Shown here piece by piece: positions 17,180-25,822 of a DNA stretch of 64,000 nt. Every line of letters starts with the position of its first letter. Position 1 is the first letter of the stretch. Source of the DNA: Verrucomicrobiaceae bacterium (GTDB lineage: Bacteria; Verrucomicrobiota; Verrucomicrobiia; Verrucomicrobiales; Akkermansiaceae). A model generated the notes under the pieces. It was given only the letters and a program-made list of their open reading frames with translations. It searched no databases and was not told the DNA's origin. A program made the position numbers and the translations under genes. The stretch spans positions 163,463 through 227,462 of the forward strand of contig JAIXWR010000037.1 of NCBI GenBank assembly GCA_027491155.1, in the 5' to 3' direction.

Positions 17180-17716
17180 TCAGGCGAGGTCTTCGAGCAG
17201 TTCCTTCTTCTGGTTCAGCAGGGCGTCGTCGCCCTCGATCTTCTTCTGGATCTTCATCAGACCCTCGATCAGCGCCTCGGGCCGCGGCGGGCAGCCGGAA
17301 ATGTAGACGTCCACCGGGATCAGCTGGTCGATCCCCTGCAGCACGGCGTAGCTGCGATACATCCCGCCGCTCGACGCACAGGCACCCATCGCGATGCACC
17401 ACTTCGGCTCGGGCATCTGGTCCCAGACCCGCTTGACGGCCAGCGCCATCTTGTAAGTCACGGTGCCGGCGACGATCATCACGTCCGCCTGGCGCGGGGA
17501 AAAGCGCATCACCTCCATGCCGAAGCGGCTGAGGTCGAAGCGGCTGCACGCGGCGGCCATCATTTCGATCGCGCAGCAGGCCAGGCCCATCGGCATCGGC
17601 CACATCGAGTTCTTACGCATCCAGTTCATGGCGGCGTCGACTCGGGTGATGATCACGTTGCCCTCGATCTTCGAATCGTAGGCGGCGTGGGCGGTCTGAA
17701 GGGAATCGCTGACCAT
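17180..17716 (-). CDS. nuoB: NADH-quinone oxidoreductase subunit B
   Basis: A 178-residue subunit that binds iron-sulfur cluster N2, the last carrier before quinone. The cluster ligands are visible: two adjacent Cys in [10 protein letters not shown], one in [11 protein letters not shown] and one in [10 protein letters not shown]. The start gives a normal, slightly long N-terminus. Only nuoC follows; nuoA and nuoD-N are absent from this window, so the complex I genes are split. An exact CRP-type palindrome lies about 58 bp upstream of the start codon. Confidence 0.96.
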   Translation of the reverse strand: MVSDSLQTAHAAYDSKIEGNVIITRVDAAMNWMRKNSMWPMPMGLACCAIEMMAAACSRFDLSRFGMEVMRFSPRQADVMIVAGTVTYKMALAVKRVWDQMPEPKWCIAMGACASSGGMYRSYAVLQGIDQLIPVDVYISGCPPRPEALIEGLMKIQKKIEGDDALLNQKKELLEDLA

Positions 17717-17765
17717 GGTCGTGCGGCGGGAGCTTGGGGTCGCTTCCGGCCGCTCTCAAGCCCGT

Positions 17766-17783
17766 TTGTGAAATTTTTCACAA
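17766..17783. promoter_or_regulatory. CRP/FNR-type palindrome in the nuoB-trpA intergenic region
   Basis: TTGTGAAATTTTTCACAA is a perfect 8-bp inverted repeat with a 2-bp centre, and it contains TGTGA-N6-TCACA exactly. It is AT-rich in an otherwise GC-rich spacer. Its centre is about 58 bp upstream of nuoB and 150 bp upstream of trpA, so control of nuoBC is the more likely role. That the protein is a CRP-family regulator is inference. Confidence 0.6.
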
Positions 17784-17924
17784 GCTACCGGAGGACCCTC
17801 GTCCTCCTCGCCCATGGCAGATGCTTGTCCACCTGGCAGCATCATCGACACTCCCGGGCGGCGCTGAAATAGCTGCCGCTCCGGCCTTGTCAGGTCCGTC
17901 CGGACGGATGAGGCTCCGCCGCCC

Positions 17925-18719
17925 ATGAATCGCATCGATGCCGCCTTCACCCGGCTCCGCTCGGAAGGAAAGAAAGCCTTCGTCGCCTACGTCGCCGCCG
18001 GCGACCCGTCCTTCCAGGCCTCGCTGGAGGTCATCAAGACCCTCGCCGACGCCGGCGCGGACATCATCGAGCTGGGACTGCCCTTCTCCGACCCGCTCGC
18101 CGACGGCATCGTCAACCAGATGGCCGCCGACCGCGCGCTCAAGGCCGGCATGACCACCGCCCGCTCGCTCGAGCTGATCCGCCGCTTCCGCGAAACGCAC
18201 GAGACGCCGATCGTCCTCTTCACCTACCTCAACCCGGTCTTCACCTACGGCTTCGAGAAATTCCACGCCGACGCCGCGGCCGCCGGGGCCGATGGCATTC
18301 TGCTGCTCGACCTCCCGCCCGACGAGGCCCGCGAAAACGCCGACCTGGCCCGCGGCGAAGGCTTGCAGCACATCCGCCTGATCGCCCCGACCACCCCCGA
18401 CGACCGCGTCCAGCTCCTCGCCGAGAGCGCCGAAGGATTCATCTACGCTCTCTCCCGCACCGGCGTGACCGGGGCCCACGGCGTTCCGTCCGAGGGGATC
18501 GGCGCACAGGTCGCCAAGATCAAGGCCCACACCTCGACCCCGGTCTGCGTCGGCTTCGGCATCACCACGCCCGACCAGGCGCTGATGGTTGCAAAAGCCG
18601 CCGACGGCGTGATCGTGGGCTCCGCCATCGTCAAACAGATCGAACTCCACCCCGACCGCGCCGCCGAAGCCGTCCGCGACTTCGCCGCCCCGCTGATCGC
18701 CGCCACCAAGTCCGCCTGA
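17925..18719 (+). CDS. trpA: Tryptophan synthase alpha chain
   Basis: A 264-residue TIM-barrel protein that splits indole-3-glycerol phosphate, passing indole to TrpB. Seen are the catalytic Glu in DIIELGLPFSDPLADG, LLLDLPPDEA, the catalytic Asp region DGILLLDLP, and the phosphate-binding GFGITTPDQ and ADGVIVGSAIV. The length is normal. No trpB is adjacent, so the pair is split in this genome. dapF begins 45 nt after the stop. Confidence 0.96.
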   Translation: MNRIDAAFTRLRSEGKKAFVAYVAAGDPSFQASLEVIKTLADAGADIIELGLPFSDPLADGIVNQMAADRALKAGMTTARSLELIRRFRETHETPIVLFTYLNPVFTYGFEKFHADAAAAGADGILLLDLPPDEARENADLARGEGLQHIRLIAPTTPDDRVQLLAESAEGFIYALSRTGVTGAHGVPSEGIGAQVAKIKAHTSTPVCVGFGITTPDQALMVAKAADGVIVGSAIVKQIELHPDRAAEAVRDFAAPLIAATKSA

Positions 18720-18730
18720 TTCTTCCTGGC

Positions 18731-18758
18731 ACTTGGAACTTCGAACTTGGAACTTCTT
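18731..18758 (+). repeat. Degenerate heptanucleotide tandem repeat upstream of dapF
   Basis: Four consecutive 7-nt units read ACTTGGA, ACTTCGA, ACTTGGA and ACTTCTT. The array fills the short gap between the trpA stop and the dapF start, ending 6 nt before the ATG at 18765, so it occupies the ribosome-binding region. A related array sits at the start of the RimK-like gene. Confidence 0.8.
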
Positions 18759-18764
18759 CTCATC

Positions 18765-19577
18765 ATGCTTCTGCACTTCTACAAGATGAACGGCGCCGGG
18801 AACGACTTCGTCGTCGTCGACAACCGCGACCTGTCCCTCTCCCTCACCAAGGACCAGATCGAGCTGCTGTGCGACCGCCACCGCGGCGTCGGGGCCGACG
18901 GCCTGCTCGCCGTGGAGCCGGCGGAACAAGGGGCCGATTTCAAGTTCCGCTACTACAACGCCGACGGCGGCGAGGCGGAAATGTGCGGGAACGGCGCCCG
19001 CTGCTTCGGCCGCTTCACCGCCGCGCTGATGGATGAAACCCCGGAGCGCGTGACCTTCGAAACCATCGCCGGCACCCTCGCCGCCGAGCTGGTTGAGGAA
19101 AACATCCGCATCGCGATGTCGGAGCCGAAGGACCTCAAGCTCGATACCGGCGTGATCCTCCCCGGGCTCGATGCCACCCTGCGCTTCGTCAACACCGGCG
19201 TCCCCCACGCGGTCGCCTTCGTCGACGACCTCCCGGGCGTCGACGTGGTGAAGCACGGCGCCGCGATCCGCTACCACGCGGCCTTCGCCCCGGCCGGCAC
19301 CAACGCCAACTTCGCCACCGTCCTCGCCCCCGGCCACATCGCCATCCGCACCTACGAACGCGGTGTCGAGGACGAGACCCTCGCCTGCGGCACCGGCATG
19401 GTCGCCTGCGCGCTGATGCACCACCTCCTCACCGGTGCCCCCTCGCCGATCCAGGTGGATGTGAAAGGCGGCGACACCCTGGAGATCGGCTTCGAGAAGA
19501 CCGGCGACACGACCTTCACCAAGGTCACCCTCACCGGCCCCGCGGACTTCGTGTTCGAGGGCGAGATCGAGATCTGA
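18765..19577 (+). CDS. dapF: Diaminopimelate epimerase
   Basis: A 270-residue enzyme that converts LL- to meso-diaminopimelate for lysine and peptidoglycan synthesis. The two catalytic cysteines are in MCGNGARCFG (near residue 75) and LACGTGMVA (near 210). KMNGAGNDFVVVDNR and the GVGADGLL segment are conserved. I chose ATG 18765 (MLLHFYKMNG) because an upstream in-frame Met would place the repeat array inside the protein. It probably shares a transcript with trpA. Confidence 0.95.
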   Translation: MLLHFYKMNGAGNDFVVVDNRDLSLSLTKDQIELLCDRHRGVGADGLLAVEPAEQGADFKFRYYNADGGEAEMCGNGARCFGRFTAALMDETPERVTFETIAGTLAAELVEENIRIAMSEPKDLKLDTGVILPGLDATLRFVNTGVPHAVAFVDDLPGVDVVKHGAAIRYHAAFAPAGTNANFATVLAPGHIAIRTYERGVEDETLACGTGMVACALMHHLLTGAPSPIQVDVKGGDTLEIGFEKTGDTTFTKVTLTGPADFVFEGEIEI

Positions 19578-19591
19578 TCACGCGCCCGCCG

Positions 19592-19888
19592 TTGTCCGTC
19601 CTGAATCTCACCGGCGGACCGAATGGCGCCGGCAAGACGACCATCGTCCGGGAATTCCTGTCCACGGATCCCAATCGAACGGGCTTTTTGAATCGTCGCG
19701 GGATCGTTTGGGGACTATCGCCGTTCGATCGGGACCTGGCTGCAGGAATCACTGGGGGAGTCCCGCCGGAAGGAATCGACGAAGCCATCGGCAAGACCCG
19801 GGATTTCCCGCAGGGATCCACCCGTTCCGGGTTGGCGGACGCGGATTCTTTGCAAAAGGCAGGATCGAACTCGCCGAAAGCGCCATGA
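19592..19888 (+). pseudogene. Zeta-toxin-like P-loop protein, decayed fragment
   Basis: The fragment reads LNLTGGPNGAGKTTIVREFL, then FLNRRGIVWGLSPFD and DLAAGITGG. This follows the zeta-toxin-type layout: Walker A, then a beta-strand FxNxDxIAxGLSP, then AAxxAG. The catalytic Asp of the FxNxD motif is replaced (FLNRRG). About 98 residues are readable against roughly 190-280 for intact proteins, and the sequence then drops out of frame. The only start is TTG. It lies in the 600-nt gap between dapF and xylA. I read it as a dead remnant, not a working toxin; no antitoxin gene is visible. Confidence 0.6.
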
Positions 19889-20175
19889 TTTCCGTTCGGC
19901 GACCCGGACCCAGCATCTCCCGTCGCCGGACGGCACCGGGAGAAATGGTCGGGACGTTCCACCCCAATTCGAAAGGGGCTGGATTCACAAAACCCGCGGA
20001 TCGGTGAAGCTTGGTGACATCCACGCTACCACTCCCGGGCAGTTCCGGCTGCCCCAAGCCTCCGCGGATGGAAGACCGGGAGTGGAAAATCGGATCACAC
20101 CACCAAGCCAGGCCGGAATCATACACAATTCCATGGTGGACGAACCGGCGGCAACCGCCTATCCCCGCGTATCCC
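19889..20175. other. Gap between the toxin remnant and xylA
   Basis: No protein-like frame is convincing here. Another frame of the first 60 nt (GRGFFAKGRIELAESA) may continue the decayed toxin-like gene. The end of this gap must hold the xylA leader, and a weak GGAAT-N8-ATTCC inverted repeat lies at 20115-20132. Confidence 0.4.
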
Positions 20176-21483
20176 ATGGCCTACTTCCCTGAAATCACCA
20201 AGATCGCCTACGAGGGTCCGAAATCCAAGAACCCCCTCGCTTTCAAGCACTACAACCCCGACGAACTGGTCGAAGGCAAGACGATGCGCGACCACATGCG
20301 CTTCGGTGCCGCCTACTGGCACGTGATGCGCAACAGCCTTTCCGACCCCTTCGGCGGCGGCACCGCGGTCACTCCGTGGGACGATCAATCCGACTCGGTC
20401 GACAACGCCAGGAAGCGCGCCGACGTGTTCTTCGAGTTCCTCGACAAGATCGGCATCGATTACTACTGCTTCCACGACCGCGACATCGCGCCGGAGCTGA
20501 ACGACTTCGCGAAGTCCACCGCCGCGCTTGAAGCCGTGGTCGACCACCTGCACGGCCTGCAGAAGGCCACCGGCAAGAAGCTGCTCTGGGGCACCGCCTG
20601 CCTGTTCGCGCATCCCCGCTACTCGCAGGGTGCCGGCACCTCGCCGGACGCCCGTGTCTTCGCCTACGCCGCGGCACAGGTGAAGGCGGCGATGGATGCC
20701 ACCCACAAGCTCGGCGGCGAAGGCTACACCTTCTGGGGCGGCCGCGAGGGCTACGCGACGCTGCTGAACACCGACATGAAGCGCGAGCTCGACCACCTGG
20801 CCGCGCTGCTCCACATGGCCGTGGCCTACGCGAAGAAGATCGGCTACACCGGCCAGTTCTACATCGAGCCGAAGCCGCGCGAACCCTCCACCCACCAATA
20901 CGACTCCGACTCGGCGGCCTGCTTGAACTTCCTCCGCCAGTACAACCTGCTGGACCACTTCAAGCTCAACATCGAGACCAACCACGCCACCTTGGCCGGC
21001 CACACGATAGAGCACGAGCTCACCGTCGCGCTCGCCGCCAACGCGCTCGGCTCGATCGACGCCAACCAGGGCGACACGCTTCTCGGCTGGGACACCGACC
21101 AGTTCCCGACCGACATCTACGGCACCACCAAGGTGATGCTGAAGGTCCTCGAGATGGGCGGCTTCACCACCGGCGGCCTGAACTTCGACGCCAAGCGACG
21201 CCGCGAGTCGCACGAGCCGGTCGATCTCTTCCACGCCCACATAGGCGGGATGGATGCCTTCGCCCGCGGTCTCAAGGCCGCCGCCGCGATCCGTGCCGAC
21301 GGCCGGATCGAGGACTTCGTCAAGGCCCGCTACGCGAGCTGGGACAGCGGCATCGGCCAGCGGATCGAAAGCGGCAGCACCAACTTCGACGAGCTGACCG
21401 AGTGGGTGAAGCAGAACCCCGAGCCGGTCATCGCCTCCGGCCGCCAGGAGCTGATGGAAAACATCCTCAACGACCTTCTGTGA
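20176..21483 (+). CDS. xylA: Xylose isomerase
   Basis: A 435-residue enzyme converting D-xylose to D-xylulose (also glucose to fructose) with two divalent metals. The length and motifs match class II isomerases: [10 protein letters not shown] with the catalytic His, [26 protein letters not shown] with metal-binding Glu, [11 protein letters not shown] and DANQGD. ATG 20176 (MAYFPEI) gives the usual N-terminus; upstream in-frame sequence is not family-like. No xylulose kinase or transporter is next to it. A strong terminator follows. Confidence 0.96.
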   Translation: MAYFPEITKIAYEGPKSKNPLAFKHYNPDELVEGKTMRDHMRFGAAYWHVMRNSLSDPFGGGTAVTPWDDQSDSVDNARKRADVFFEFLDKIGIDYYCFHDRDIAPELNDFAKSTAALEAVVDHLHGLQKATGKKLLWGTACLFAHPRYSQGAGTSPDARVFAYAAAQVKAAMDATHKLGGEGYTFWGGREGYATLLNTDMKRELDHLAALLHMAVAYAKKIGYTGQFYIEPKPREPSTHQYDSDSAACLNFLRQYNLLDHFKLNIETNHATLAGHTIEHELTVALAANALGSIDANQGDTLLGWDTDQFPTDIYGTTKVMLKVLEMGGFTTGGLNFDAKRRRESHEPVDLFHAHIGGMDAFARGLKAAAAIRADGRIEDFVKARYASWDSGIGQRIESGSTNFDELTEWVKQNPEPVIASGRQELMENILNDLL

Positions 21484-21529
21484 CCGGACGCGGGGCAACC
21501 CGCCGAAACGTCACCTTCCAACGGGTGCC

Positions 21530-21561
21530 AAACGGCCCGGGGCGCAAGCTCCGGGCCGTTT
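21530..21561 (+). terminator. Rho-independent terminator after xylA
   Basis: Perfect 11-bp arms AAACGGCCCGG and CCGGGCCGTTT flank a 10-nt loop, followed by TCATTTCC. It lies about 46 nt after the xylA stop and touches the end of the convergent small membrane protein gene, so it may serve both. Confidence 0.85.
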
Positions 21562-22028
21562 CATTTCCTGGATCCGGCGGTTTCGTCGGTAGCCGGAAGT
21601 GGTGACTCCCCAGACCCCGGCCGCGAAACCACCATCCTGAAAGGAACCCGCCCGTGCTGCCCACAATCGATCCAACGGGTGCCATTCCCGTCCGCAGGCG
21701 AAATTGCATCCGCGGGTATGTCCAGGTCCGGCATATGGAGAAAACCAAGGAACGGTGTCACCCTGGCCGCACGGACCGAGATCAATCCACCGCTCCGGTA
21801 AACCGCCGCGGTGTCGCCGGCAAAGCGCACTTCCCCCAGAACAAGCTCGCCCGGCAAGCGATCCGCCGCTTCACATGTCCGTCCGGTTGACCGGAAGGAT
21901 TTCCTGAGGTTCCACCACCCCGATTCCTTCGACACCCACACGAGCAATCCCTGCCCCCCGCAGTAGAGGATCAACATCATCGCGAGAGTACGCACCGGCC
22001 ACCCTCGCCTGACAAATTGGATTCGCAT
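21561..22028 (-). CDS. Small membrane-anchored protein, unknown
   Basis: A 155-residue protein from ATG 22028 (MRIQFVRRGWPV); an ATG nine codons upstream is possible. Residues 13-35 (RTLAMMLILYCGGQGLLVWVS) form one membrane helix with basic residues before it, so the remaining 115 residues should be outside the cytoplasm. That part holds two Cys and LPGELVLGEVRFAGDTAAVY, possibly a small beta fold. It lies downstream of phoU on the opposite side of its stop, read in the same direction, 36 nt away. I do not recognise it. It could be a chance frame, but the hydrophobic N-terminus argues otherwise. Confidence 0.55.
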   Translation of the reverse strand: MRIQFVRRGWPVRTLAMMLILYCGGQGLLVWVSKESGWWNLRKSFRSTGRTCEAADRLPGELVLGEVRFAGDTAAVYRSGGLISVRAARVTPFLGFLHMPDLDIPADAISPADGNGTRWIDCGQHGRVPFRMVVSRPGSGESPLPATDETAGSRK

Positions 22029-22064
22029 GTTCGTTGCGAATGAAAACGCGGCCACCCCGGCCGA

Positions 22065-22772
22065 TCACTCCCCCGCTTCCTCTTCCGCCGGCGCCCGGTG
22101 CTTCTCATGCCGGATGTCCCGAGCGGAATCGAGATACACGGCGTCCTCGCCGATGTTCACCGCGAGGTCGCCGATGCGCTCCAGCGAACGGGCGACGAAG
22201 ATCAGGTGCAGGAAGTCCTCCGCCTCCGGACCGCCTTCTTCCAGGCGGGCGCTGAAGGTGGCGATCAGGCGCTTGTGCATCTTGTCGAGATCCTTGTCCC
22301 GAAGCTGGAGCGATTGCCCGAGCTCGGCATTGCGGTCGGTGTAGGCGGACAGCGCGTCCCTCACCTGCTGGTCGGCCAGCGCGTAGAGCGGCTCGATGAA
22401 CGGCACCTCCGGGCACGCCGGGCGCGTGATCATCTTGCGGGCGCGCTTGGCGATGTTCACCGCGTGGTCGGAGATGCGCTCGAGGTTCGACGCCACCTTC
22501 ATCGAGGTGATCACCTGGCGCAGGTCGCTCGCGACCGGATGGAAGCGCACCAGGGTCTCCATGCCGATCCGGTCGATCCGTAGTTCCGCCTCGTCCACCT
22601 CGTCGTCGTCGGCCACCACCGCCTTGCATTTCTCCAGGTCGCGCTCCAACAGGCCCTGCATCGCCCGCTCCAGGTTCAGCCGGGCCTGTCCGGCCATCGA
22701 GATCACCTCGTTGCGCAGCGAGGCGAAGGCCTGGTCGAATTCGCGGAGGATGTGCGGGGTTTCCGAGTGCAT
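22065..22772 (-). CDS. phoU: Phosphate transport system regulatory protein PhoU
   Basis: A 235-residue all-helical protein made of two PhoU repeats. Each has the metal-binding pattern: VASNLERISDHAVNIAKRA near residue 90 and VARSLERIGDLAVNIGEDAVY near 195. FHPVASDLRQVITSMK is typical. PhoU links Pst activity to the PhoR/PhoB sensor and damps phosphate uptake. The ATG at 22772 is 11 nt after the second pstB, so the two are coupled. Confidence 0.95.
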   Translation of the reverse strand: MHSETPHILREFDQAFASLRNEVISMAGQARLNLERAMQGLLERDLEKCKAVVADDDEVDEAELRIDRIGMETLVRFHPVASDLRQVITSMKVASNLERISDHAVNIAKRARKMITRPACPEVPFIEPLYALADQQVRDALSAYTDRNAELGQSLQLRDKDLDKMHKRLIATFSARLEEGGPEAEDFLHLIFVARSLERIGDLAVNIGEDAVYLDSARDIRHEKHRAPAEEEAGE

Positions 22773-22783
22773 GGAAGTAGGTG

Positions 22784-23593
22784 TCAGCCGAAGCGGCCGC
22801 TGATGTAGTCCAAAGTACGCTTCTTTTCCGGGTTTTCGAAGATCTTCCGCGTCGTGTCGTATTCCACGACCTCCCCGAGGTAGAAGAAGGCCGTGCGATC
22901 CGACACCCGCGCCGCCTGCTGCATGTTGTGGGTGACGATGACGATCGTGTAGTGCTGCCGCAAGTCGAGGATCAATTCCTCGACACGCGCGGTGGCGACC
23001 GGGTCCAGCGCCGAGCAGGGCTCGTCCATCAGGATGATCTCCGGATCCACCGCCATCGTGCGGGCGATGCACAGGCGCTGCTGCTGGCCGCCGGAAAGGC
23101 CGGTGGCCACGTCGTCCAGGCGGTCCTTCACCTCGTCCCACAGCGCGGCGCGGCGCAGCGAGCGCTCCACTACCTCGTCCAGCGCCGCTTTCTTGCTCTC
23201 CCCGAGCGTCCGGGGGCCGTAGGCGACGTTGTCGTAGATGCTGCGGGGAAAGGGATTGTATTTCTGGAACACCATGCCGACGTGGCGGCGCAATTGCACG
23301 GGATCCACCTCGCGGTCGGCGATGTTGGCGCCTTCGATGACGATCGCCCCCTTGGTCACCCGGGCTCCGGGGACAAGGTCGTTCATCCGGTTGAAACAGC
23401 GCAACAAGGTGGTCTTGCCGCAACCGGAGGGGCCGATGAAGGCGGTCACCTGGTTGGCCGGGATGTCGAGCGTCACATCCTTCAACACCTGCTTGTCGCC
23501 GTAGCTGAAATCGAGGTCCACCACCCGGATGGCGGGTTCGGCGCTCGAAAGCCCGTTTCGGGTGCCGCTCGTGGGGAGGGTCTGTGGCGTCAT
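22784..23593 (-). CDS. pstB: Phosphate ABC transporter ATP-binding protein, copy 2
   Basis: A 269-residue ATPase from ATG 23593; a start 51 nt upstream is also possible. Walker A is GPSGCGKTT, the Q-loop is VFQKYNPFP, the signature [14 protein letters not shown] and Walker [14 protein letters not shown], all PstB-specific. The first 25 residues are a low-complexity extension. It is separated from the first pstB by about 330 nt and is followed by phoU, so this pair probably has its own promoter. It would drive phosphate import with PstC and PstA. Confidence 0.95.
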   Translation of the reverse strand: MTPQTLPTSGTRNGLSSAEPAIRVVDLDFSYGDKQVLKDVTLDIPANQVTAFIGPSGCGKTTLLRCFNRMNDLVPGARVTKGAIVIEGANIADREVDPVQLRRHVGMVFQKYNPFPRSIYDNVAYGPRTLGESKKAALDEVVERSLRRAALWDEVKDRLDDVATGLSGGQQQRLCIARTMAVDPEIILMDEPCSALDPVATARVEELILDLRQHYTIVIVTHNMQQAARVSDRTAFFYLGEVVEYDTTRKIFENPEKKRTLDYISGRFG

Positions 23594-23924
23594 CGGCTGG
23601 GATTCACGCCGTCTCCGCGGCGCAGCGTCGCTTAACAGTGGCATGGGACTTTGTAAAGGTCGGGACCGGGCCCGGACCGGACTCTGTCACGGAAATCAAC
23701 CCGTGCCGCCCGATCGCCGTGCCGCTTTTGTCACACCCGCTCCGGAAACCCGCTGTTGACCGGGACCTGGCGCTTTTCCGGGCCAGAAGACCCGTCAGAT
23801 CCCGGGCGCGCACGGCGACGTCGAGGAAGCGCCAGCCCGGCCAAGCAAAGGGAATCAAGCGGCTCGCCGCCGGGGCCTGTGCCATCATGTGGGTCTGGGG
23901 CTGAAGGTCGCGGGCCGAGCCCTT
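23594..23924. promoter_or_regulatory. Gap between the two pstB genes with GTCAC elements
   Basis: This 331-nt stretch has no convincing gene. It holds TGTCACG at 23685-23691 and TGTCACA at 23729-23735, the same core as the boxes upstream of pstS. They lie 90 to 140 nt upstream of the second pstB start. A separate, phosphate-responsive promoter for pstB-phoU is a reasonable inference. Confidence 0.45.
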
Positions 23925-24707
23925 TCAACCGAAGGCACCCGACACGTAGGACTCCGTCTGCTGCTGGTCGGGCTTGGTGAAGATCTTCGTGGTGGGACCG
24001 TGCTCGATCAGCTTGCCGAGAAAGAAAAAGGCCGTCTTGTCGGAGCAGCGGCTCGCCTGGGCCAGGTTGTGGGTGACGATGACGATGGTGTAGTCGTTCT
24101 TCAGCTCCAGCAGCAACTCCTCGATCTTGAGGGTCGACAGCGGGTCGAGCGCGGAGCAGGGCTCGTCCATCAGGATGATGTCGGGCCGGGTGGCGATCGT
24201 GCGGGCAATGCACAGGCGCTGCTGCTGCCCGCCCGAAAGCCCGAAGGCGCTCGACTTGAGCCGGTCCTTCACGTCGTCCCAAAGCGCCACCCGCCGCAGG
24301 CAGTATTCGACCCGCTCCTCGAGGGCCGACCGGTCCTTCTCGCCGTGGATCCGCAGGCCGTAGGCCACGTTGTCGAAGATCGATTTCGGGAAGGGATTCC
24401 ACTTCTGGAACACCATGCCGACCCGGCGGCGGAGCGTCTGGAGGTCGAGGTCCGGACGGGCGATGTCGATGCCCGCGACGCGGATGCTGCCGCCGGTGAC
24501 CCGCGCGCCCGGGATGCGGTCGTTGATCCGGTTGAAGCAGCGGAGCAGGGTCGATTTCCCGCAGCCGGAAGGCCCGATGAACGCGGTGATCTCGCGTGAA
24601 GGGATGTCCAGGGTGACGTCGTGGATCACCTGCTTCTCCCCGTATTGGAAGCGCAGGTTCTCGATGGAAATCGCGGGGACGGCCGCGGATGGGGAATCGC
24701 TTACCAT
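23925..24707 (-). CDS. pstB: Phosphate ABC transporter ATP-binding protein, copy 1
   Basis: A 260-residue PstB. Walker A is GPSGCGKST, the Q-loop VFQKWNPFP, the signature [14 protein letters not shown] and Walker [14 protein letters not shown]. The start at 24707 overlaps the end of pstA by 7 nt, which places it in the pstSCAB operon. It differs clearly from the downstream copy in the helical domain ([19 protein letters not shown] versus [19 protein letters not shown]), so the duplication is old or the second copy was acquired. Confidence 0.96.
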   Translation of the reverse strand: MVSDSPSAAVPAISIENLRFQYGEKQVIHDVTLDIPSREITAFIGPSGCGKSTLLRCFNRINDRIPGARVTGGSIRVAGIDIARPDLDLQTLRRRVGMVFQKWNPFPKSIFDNVAYGLRIHGEKDRSALEERVEYCLRRVALWDDVKDRLKSSAFGLSGGQQQRLCIARTIATRPDIILMDEPCSALDPLSTLKIEELLLELKNDYTIVIVTHNLAQASRCSDKTAFFFLGKLIEHGPTTKIFTKPDQQQTESYVSGAFG

Positions 24708-25822
24708 TTGAGCTTCGAGCGGACGCGGTTGCGCAGGATGATGGAGACGGTGGAGAACAGGAAGATCATCAGCAGGAAGACGAAGACCGATCCATACTGG
24801 GCGCGCTGGGTGTAGTCGGAGCTCGGGATGCGCGCGGCAAGGGTGTAGATGTGGTAGGGCAGCGCCTGCACCTGGCTCTGCAGCACGCCCAGCGGACCGG
24901 TGGCCCCTTCCCAGGGGAAATCGTCCTTCGCCGCGACCGCCACGGTGAACATGATCGGCGCCGTCTCCCCGGCGGCGCGGGCCAGCGAGAGAATGGACGA
25001 GGTGAGGATCCCCGGCAGCGCGAAGGGCAGCACGCACTTGCGGATCGTGTGCCAGCGGGTTGCACCCAGCGCCAGCGACGCCTCGCGGAAGCCCTGCGGC
25101 ACCGCCTTCAGCGATTCCTCGGACGCGGTGATGATCACCGGCAGGATCATGCAGGCCAGGGTGGCCGAACCGGCGATCAACGAAGAATTCCAGCCCTGGA
25201 AGCTGAACCAGGTGAAGCCCAGCGGGATCGCGAGCAGGCTGCGCTCCGAAGGCGTGTCGGTGAAGACCGGCGCCGCCAGCACGAACACGGCGAAGCCGAA
25301 GAGGCCGAACACGATCGAGGGCACGCCCGCCAGATTCAGGATCGCCAGCCGCACCCAGCGGATAAAGGCGCCGTCCTTGGCGTATTCGCTCAGGTAAATG
25401 GCCGCGGAAACGCCGAAAAACAGCGCCAGCACGATGCTGAGCAGGGTGAGCAAGGCGGTGCCGACGATCGGCCCGGCGATCCCGCCGCCCGAGTAGGAGT
25501 AGGTCGTCTCGTTGAAAATCGATTCGGCACCATGCTTCTCCACCCACCCGTGGTATTCCGAGGCAGGCAGGCTGTGGCGGGTGCCGGAGGCATCGTCGAA
25601 GACGTGGAGCGTTTCCGTCTTCTCGGTCAGGAAGGCCGTGTCGACGAAGGGAAACTCAGGCTTCAGGAGGACCGGCGCGCCGTCCCAGCAGATGCGGCCG
25701 AAGATCAGGAGGGCGATGAGGACGACACCCCAGGCCATGCCGCCGAGCACGGCCTTGACCGCGCCCTGCTTGAGGGCCTCGTGGTGCACCCCCTTGCGGA
25801 GGAGTTGTTCGGGATTTTCCAT
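24701..25822 (-). CDS. pstA: Phosphate ABC transporter permease PstA
   Basis: A 373-residue inner-membrane permease, about 80 longer than typical. After the first helix (residues 22-45) comes an extra periplasmic stretch of about 75 residues ([19 protein letters not shown] through [12 protein letters not shown]). The conserved core follows, with the permease loop [20 protein letters not shown] that contacts PstB and the final [13 protein letters not shown]. Its start overlaps the pstC stop by one base (TGATG). It works as a heterodimer with PstC. Confidence 0.94.
   Translation of the reverse strand: MENPEQLLRKGVHHEALKQGAVKAVLGGMAWGVVLIALLIFGRICWDGAPVLLKPEFPFVDTAFLTEKTETLHVFDDASGTRHSLPASEYHGWVEKHGAESIFNETTYSYSGGGIAGPIVGTALLTLLSIVLALFFGVSAAIYLSEYAKDGAFIRWVRLAILNLAGVPSIVFGLFGFAVFVLAAPVFTDTPSERSLLAIPLGFTWFSFQGWNSSLIAGSATLACMILPVIITASEESLKAVPQGFREASLALGATRWHTIRKCVLPFALPGILTSSILSLARAAGETAPIMFTVAVAAKDDFPWEGATGPLGVLQSQVQALPYHIYTLAARIPSSDYTQRAQYGSVFVFLLMIFLFSTVSIILRNRVRSKLKW

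Noticed and set aside
17778..19424. 548-codon minus-strand frame across trpA and dapF
   Set aside because: It spans two well-supported genes on the other strand and has no motif.
20115..20132. GGAAT-N8-ATTCC inverted repeat upstream of xylA as a possible sugar operator
   Set aside because: Only 5-bp arms, expected by chance in a few hundred bases, and no second copy nearby.
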